Position numbers and translations under genes: made by a program
Part shown: positions 60,408 to 64,000 of the stretch, in pieces
How positions within the stretch are numbered: position 1 is the stretch's first letter
Layout of the letters: every line of letters starts with the position of its first letter
Source: VKMB-3413 sp041027365
GTDB lineage: Bacteria; Pseudomonadota; Alphaproteobacteria; Rhizobiales; Rhizobiaceae
Length of the DNA: 64,000 bases
Assembly (NCBI RefSeq): GCF_041027365.1
Contig: NZ_JBFTEH010000001.1
Location: 1 to 64,000 of the forward strand
Reading direction: 5' to 3'
The notes under the pieces: model-generated
What the model saw: the letters and a program-made list of their open reading frames with translations, nothing else
Database searches by the model: none
Told to the model about the DNA's origin: nothing

Positions 60408-61331
60408 ATGGCCAAGCATGTAGCGGTACTGATGGGCGGATTTTCCTCGGAGCGGCCGGTGAGCCTGGCTTCGGGCAACGCCTGCGCCGACGCTCTGGAG
60501 GCGGCCGGCTACCGGGTGACGCGGATGGACGTGGCGCGCGACATCGCCTCGGTCCTGAAGGATCTGGCGCCGGACGTCGCGTTCAACGCCCTGCACGGGC
60601 CCTATGGCGAGGACGGCACGATCCAGGGCGTCCTCGAATATCTGCAGATTCCCTACACCCATTCCGGCGTGCTCGCCTCGGCGCTGGCCATGGACAAGGA
60701 ACGCGCCAAGATCGTCGCCAAGGCAGCCGGCATCGCCGTCGCCGAGGCGAAGGTGATGCACCGGCTGGACGCGGCCGTCGCCCATGTCATGCCGCCCCCA
60801 TACGTCGTGAAGCCGGTGCGCGAGGGCTCGTCCTTCGGCGTCCTGATCGTGCGCGAGGACCAGTCGAAGCCGCCGCAGCAGCTCTACAGCGCCGACTGGC
60901 CCTATGGCGACATCGTCATGGTCGAGCGCTTCGTGGCCGGCCGCGAGCTGACCTGCGCGGTGATGGGCGATGTCGCGCTGGAGGTCTGCGAGATCATTCC
61001 GGAGGGACATTCCTTCTACGACTACGACTCGAAATACGCCCCCGGCGGTTCGCGGCACGTCGTTCCGGCCGGCATCCCGAAGCAGGTCTCGCGCCGCATT
61101 CAGGAATGGTCGCTCGCCGCGCACAAGGCGGTCGGCTGCCGCGGCGTGTCGCGCTCCGACTTTCGCTATGACGACCGTTTCGGCGAGGGCGGCGAGCTGA
61201 TCTGGCTGGAGATCAACACCCAGCCCGGCATGACGCCGACCTCGCTCGTCCCCGACATCGCGGCGCAGGCCGGCCACTCCTTCCCCGAACTCTTGACCTG
61301 GATGGTGGAGGACGCGTCATGCAGCCGCTAA
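60408..61331 (+). CDS. ddl: D-alanine:D-alanine ligase
   Basis: 307-residue ATP-grasp enzyme that makes the D-Ala-D-Ala of the pentapeptide; the dcw-encoded copy is usually called ddlB. Blocks: VLMGGFSSERPVSLASG, FNALHGPYGEDGTIQGVLE, PYTHSGVLASALAMDKERAK, VVKPVREGSSFGVLI, and EINTQPGMTPTSLVPDIA (metal and nucleotide ligands). The ATG at 60408 starts the homology; two in-frame ATGs 38-42 bases earlier are possible. Overlaps ftsQ by 13 bp. Confidence 0.95.
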   Translation: MAKHVAVLMGGFSSERPVSLASGNACADALEAAGYRVTRMDVARDIASVLKDLAPDVAFNALHGPYGEDGTIQGVLEYLQIPYTHSGVLASALAMDKERAKIVAKAAGIAVAEAKVMHRLDAAVAHVMPPPYVVKPVREGSSFGVLIVREDQSKPPQQLYSADWPYGDIVMVERFVAGRELTCAVMGDVALEVCEIIPEGHSFYDYDSKYAPGGSRHVVPAGIPKQVSRRIQEWSLAAHKAVGCRGVSRSDFRYDDRFGEGGELIWLEINTQPGMTPTSLVPDIAAQAGHSFPELLTWMVEDASCSR

Positions 61332-62281
61332 TGCGCACCGCCTCGATGGCCGGTCCGAGCTACGCCATGCGCGCCGCGCCTTCCACGCCGCGGGGTCCGG
61401 CGGCGCCGGCGCCGACGCCGGGCCCGCTGGTGCTCGGCACGCTGCGGCTGTGGCGGCGCCTGTCGACCGGCGTCTCCTATGTCGCGGACCTGCCGCTGCC
61501 GCGCTTCGGCACGCTGGCGGCGATCGTCATCGGATCCGCGGTCGTCTTCGGCATCGCCCGCGGCAACCACACCGACGCGGTGCTGGACGCCATCGGCGCG
61601 CCGCTCGGCTTCTCGATCGATAACATCGATGTCGAGGGCAACAGCGAGACCTCGGAGATCGACGTTCTCCAGGCGCTCTGGGCGACCGGCGCGCACACGC
61701 TCCTGTCGCTGGACGCCTCGCAGGCGCGCCAGGCGATCGAGGCGATGCCCTGGGTCGATCGCGCCTCGGTCGCGAAGATCCTGCCCGACCGGGTGAAGAT
61801 CACCCTGTCCGAGCACCACCCCTACGCGATCTGGCAGAACGGCGACGACTTCACCGTCGTCAACCGCGAAGGCAAGACGATCGTACCCTATACGCCCGGC
61901 CGTTTCGGCAATCTGCCGGTGGTCGTCGGCGTCGGCGCGGCGGACCACGCCGCCGAACTGATCGACGACATGGAAGCGGTCCCCGAGCTTCGCGCAAGGG
62001 TCAAGGCTTACATCAGGGTGGGTAACCGTCGCTGGGACCTGCAGCTGGAAAACGGCGTGATGATCCGGCTGCCCGAGGACAAACCGATAGAGGCGTTGGC
62101 AGAGGTCGATCGGATGGATCGGGAGAACGGATTGCTCTCGCGCGAAATCGTCGCCGTCGACATGCGGATCCAGGACCGGATGGTCATCAAGCTGACCCCG
62201 GACGCCCTGCAGCGCCGCAACGCTCGCCTCAAGGAGCGCGAGAAGCTTTTGAAGCGTGACCGGAAGGACAACCCGGTATGA
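61319..62281 (+). CDS. ftsQ: Cell division protein FtsQ
   Basis: 320-residue bitopic protein. An N-terminal cytoplasmic Ala/Pro-rich part precedes one membrane helix (FGTLAAIVIGSAVVFGIA), then the periplasmic POTRA domain (FSIDNIDVEGNSETSEIDVL; MPWVDRASVAKILPDRVKI) and the beta domain (WDLQLENGVMIRLPEDKP). Bridges FtsL/FtsB to early divisome proteins. GGAGG sits before the ATG at 61319, within ddl; an ATG at 61331 overlapping the ddl stop is the alternative. Confidence 0.93.
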   Translation: MQPLMRTASMAGPSYAMRAAPSTPRGPAAPAPTPGPLVLGTLRLWRRLSTGVSYVADLPLPRFGTLAAIVIGSAVVFGIARGNHTDAVLDAIGAPLGFSIDNIDVEGNSETSEIDVLQALWATGAHTLLSLDASQARQAIEAMPWVDRASVAKILPDRVKITLSEHHPYAIWQNGDDFTVVNREGKTIVPYTPGRFGNLPVVVGVGAADHAAELIDDMEAVPELRARVKAYIRVGNRRWDLQLENGVMIRLPEDKPIEALAEVDRMDRENGLLSREIVAVDMRIQDRMVIKLTPDALQRRNARLKEREKLLKRDRKDNPV

Positions 62282-63600
62282 GTCTGTTTTTCCGCGACAA
62301 GTCCGAACTGCCCCGCATGCGGGCGCTGCCGCGGCGCCGCTCCCGCGTCATCTCGGTCCTCGATGTCGGCTCGGAGAAGATCTCCTGCCTGATCGCGCGC
62401 CTGCGGCCGCGCCTGTCGAGCGAGATGCTGCCCGACCGCACCCATACGATCGAGGTGGTCGGCGTCGGCCATCACCGCTCGCGCGGCATCAAGTCGGGCG
62501 TCGTCGTCGATCTGGAGGCCGCCGAACAGGCGATCCGCCACTGCGTCGACGCGGCCGAGCGCATGGCCGGGCTCAGCGTCGAGTCGCTGATCGTGTCGGT
62601 CACCGCCGGGCGGCTGAAGAGCGTGCGCGGCTCCGCCGAGATCGAGGTGAACGGCGAGGTGTCGGCCTCCGACGTCTCGCGCGTCAACGCCGATGCGGCG
62701 CGGCTGTCGCTCGACGAGGGCCGGATCGCCCTCCACTCGATCGACTGCGACCTGGCGCTCGACGGCGAGGCCGGCCTGGAAAACGTCGTCGGCATGACCG
62801 GCGAGCGGCTGCGGGCCGACATGCACGTCCTGTCCGCGGAACAGACGCCGCTGCGCAATCTCGAGGCTGCGATCAACCGCGCCCATCTCGTCGTCGAGGC
62901 CTTCGTCGCGACGCCCTATGCCAGCGCGCTCTCGACCATGGTCGAGGACGAGGCGCAGATGGGCTCCGCCTGCATCGACATGGGCTCCGGCTCGACGACG
63001 ATCGCGATCTTCCAGAACGGCCGCTTCGTCTATGCCGACTCGGTCGCCATGGGCGGCAGCCACATCACCATGGACCTGGCTCGCGGCCTGTCCATCCGGC
63101 CGGCCGACGCCGAGCGCCTCAAGGTCATGCACGGCTGCACGCTGAACGAGCTGATGGACGACGGTGAGCCGTTGCAGGTGACGCCGCTCGGCGACGACAC
63201 CGGCGACCAGCCGATCATCGTCGCCCGCTCGCTGGTCGCCAAGATCATCCGGCCGCGGGTCGAGGAGACGCTGGAACTGGTCCGCGACCGGCTGGTGGCT
63301 TCCGGGCTCGGCCCGGTCATCGGCAAGCGCGTAGTCCTCACCGGCGGCGCCAGCCAGCTCGCCGGCCTGCCGGATACCGCTCGCGCCATCCTGCAGCGCA
63401 ACGTCCGCCTGGGGCGGCCGCTGGGCGTGGCCGGGCTGAACCCGTCCAACAAGGGACCGGGCTTCGCGACCTCCGTCGGGCTGCTGATCTACCCGCAGGT
63501 CGCGCACCGCGAATACGTGGCCGACCGGTCGTTCGCGGCGCTGGCGATGACCGGCACGATGGGAGGCCGGTTCGGATCCTGGCTCCGCACGAGCCTTTGA
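62278..63600 (+). CDS. ftsA: Cell division actin homologue FtsA
   Basis: 440-residue ATPase that tethers FtsZ to the membrane. Actin-fold phosphate motifs: VLDVGSEKISCLIA and ACIDMGSGSTTIAIF; the SHS2-type 1C domain follows SGVVVDLEAAEQ. The conserved VLTGGASQLAGL is the adenosine motif. The C-terminus FGSWLRTSL fits the short amphipathic membrane helix. The start overlaps the ftsQ stop by 4 bp (ATGA). Confidence 0.95.
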   Translation: MSLFFRDKSELPRMRALPRRRSRVISVLDVGSEKISCLIARLRPRLSSEMLPDRTHTIEVVGVGHHRSRGIKSGVVVDLEAAEQAIRHCVDAAERMAGLSVESLIVSVTAGRLKSVRGSAEIEVNGEVSASDVSRVNADAARLSLDEGRIALHSIDCDLALDGEAGLENVVGMTGERLRADMHVLSAEQTPLRNLEAAINRAHLVVEAFVATPYASALSTMVEDEAQMGSACIDMGSGSTTIAIFQNGRFVYADSVAMGGSHITMDLARGLSIRPADAERLKVMHGCTLNELMDDGEPLQVTPLGDDTGDQPIIVARSLVAKIIRPRVEETLELVRDRLVASGLGPVIGKRVVLTGGASQLAGLPDTARAILQRNVRLGRPLGVAGLNPSNKGPGFATSVGLLIYPQVAHREYVADRSFAALAMTGTMGGRFGSWLRTSL

Positions 63601-63726
63601 CGAGATGTGCGGCCAGTTCGACGGCCGGCCGCAGAACGAGAACGGTGCGCGCCGCGCGCCTAGGACAAGACCAATCGGCCGCGCGGCGAGACGGCCCGAT
63701 CAGAAATTCGGAAGAGGAATGAAGGC

Positions 63727-64000
63727 ATGAGCATCACTCTCAAGAAGCCGGACATCACCGAGCTGAAGCCCCGCATCACCGTCTTCGGTGTCGGCGGCGG
63801 TGGCTGCAACGCGGTCAACAACATGATCAATGCCGGGCTCGAGGGGGTCGAGTTCGTGATCGCCAACACGGACGCGCAGGCGCTTCGTTCCTCGCGCGCC
63901 GAGCGCATCATCCAGATGGGCGTGGCGGTGACCGAGGGCCTCGGCGCCGGCTCGCAGCCGGAAGTCGGCCGCGCCGCGGCGGAAGAGTCGATCGACGAGA
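63727..64000 (+). CDS. ftsZ: Cell division GTPase FtsZ (partial, runs off the window)
   Basis: First 91 residues are present. After a short N-tail (MSITLKKPDITELKPRIT), VFGVGGGGCNAVNNMINAGL is the conserved FtsZ start, with IANTDAQALRSSRAERIIQM and GLGAGSQPEVGRAA after it, the nucleotide-binding front half of the tubulin-like domain. The 126-bp gap after ftsA holds GGAAGAGGAATGAAGGC before the ATG and no CtrA box. Confidence 0.97.
   Translation, partial: MSITLKKPDITELKPRITVFGVGGGGCNAVNNMINAGLEGVEFVIANTDAQALRSSRAERIIQMGVAVTEGLGAGSQPEVGRAAAEESIDE

Overview
The window is high-GC DNA that codes densely on both strands. Gene content points to an alphaproteobacterium of the order Hyphomicrobiales (Rhizobiales): an Irr-type iron regulator next to a fabA-fabB-fabI operon, rpsO-pnp, an alphaproteobacterial-type RNase P RNA just before mraZ, CtrA-type TTAA-N7-TTAA boxes, and a division/cell-wall (dcw) cluster with murB inside it. 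I did not identify the species. I saw no tRNA, rRNA, insertion sequence, prophage or CRISPR array.

Layout. (1) 1-13,057: rpsO-pnp, a short MgtE magnesium transporter whose ribosome site lies inside a 12-bp hairpin, a DUF2937 protein, irr, three tandem secreted PRC-barrel-like proteins (two with nine perfect nonapeptide repeats), a small secreted protein, and the fabA-fabB-fabI unsaturated fatty-acid operon. (2) 13,075-25,267: two L,D-transpeptidases, tag, two convergent Gfo/Idh/MocA oxidoreductases that overlap, a cytochrome bd-type oxidase (cydA-cydB plus a 45-residue partner), glycerate kinase with a lyxose isomerase-like gene, a Tat-type DsbA, a methyltransferase and a small cytochrome c. 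(3) 25,421-42,198: a housekeeping and accessory mix: phosphotransferase/kinase fusion, SDR, aquaporin, CPA1 antiporter, DUF2336, orphan TAXI protein, malate synthase G, MarR regulator, a membrane methyltransferase with a novel membrane hydrolase-like protein, LLM oxidoreductase, a low-complexity protein, DUF1206 and a ferritin-like DUF2383 protein. (4) 42,345-64,000: rnpB, then mraZ-rsmH-ftsL-ftsI-murE-murF-mraY-murD-ftsW-[two small membrane proteins]-murG-murC-murB-[CDF exporter, rcnR, rcnA, ynfA]-ddl-ftsQ-ftsA-ftsZ (the last cut by the window edge).

How the genes work together. The dcw cluster makes lipid II and the septal division machinery, and most junctions are 1-4 bp stop/start overlaps. 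The sequence suggests its control points. A promoter before mraZ carries two CtrA boxes, followed by four TGGG repeats at exact 10-bp spacing (the MraZ operator signature). A separate CtrA box precedes ddl, which a nickel/cobalt-efflux insertion separates from the upstream genes. The second theme is stress: GGAAC-N17-19-TT motifs, the form recognised by the alphaproteobacterial general-stress sigma factor EcfG/RpoE2, precede all three PRC-barrel-like genes and also the aquaporin, DUF1206 and ferritin-like genes.

The best candidates for undescribed biology are the PRC-barrel/nonapeptide-repeat triad with its shared stress-type promoters, the occluded mgtE leader, and the two small membrane genes between ftsW and murG. 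All calls come from reading the sequence; no database search was run.
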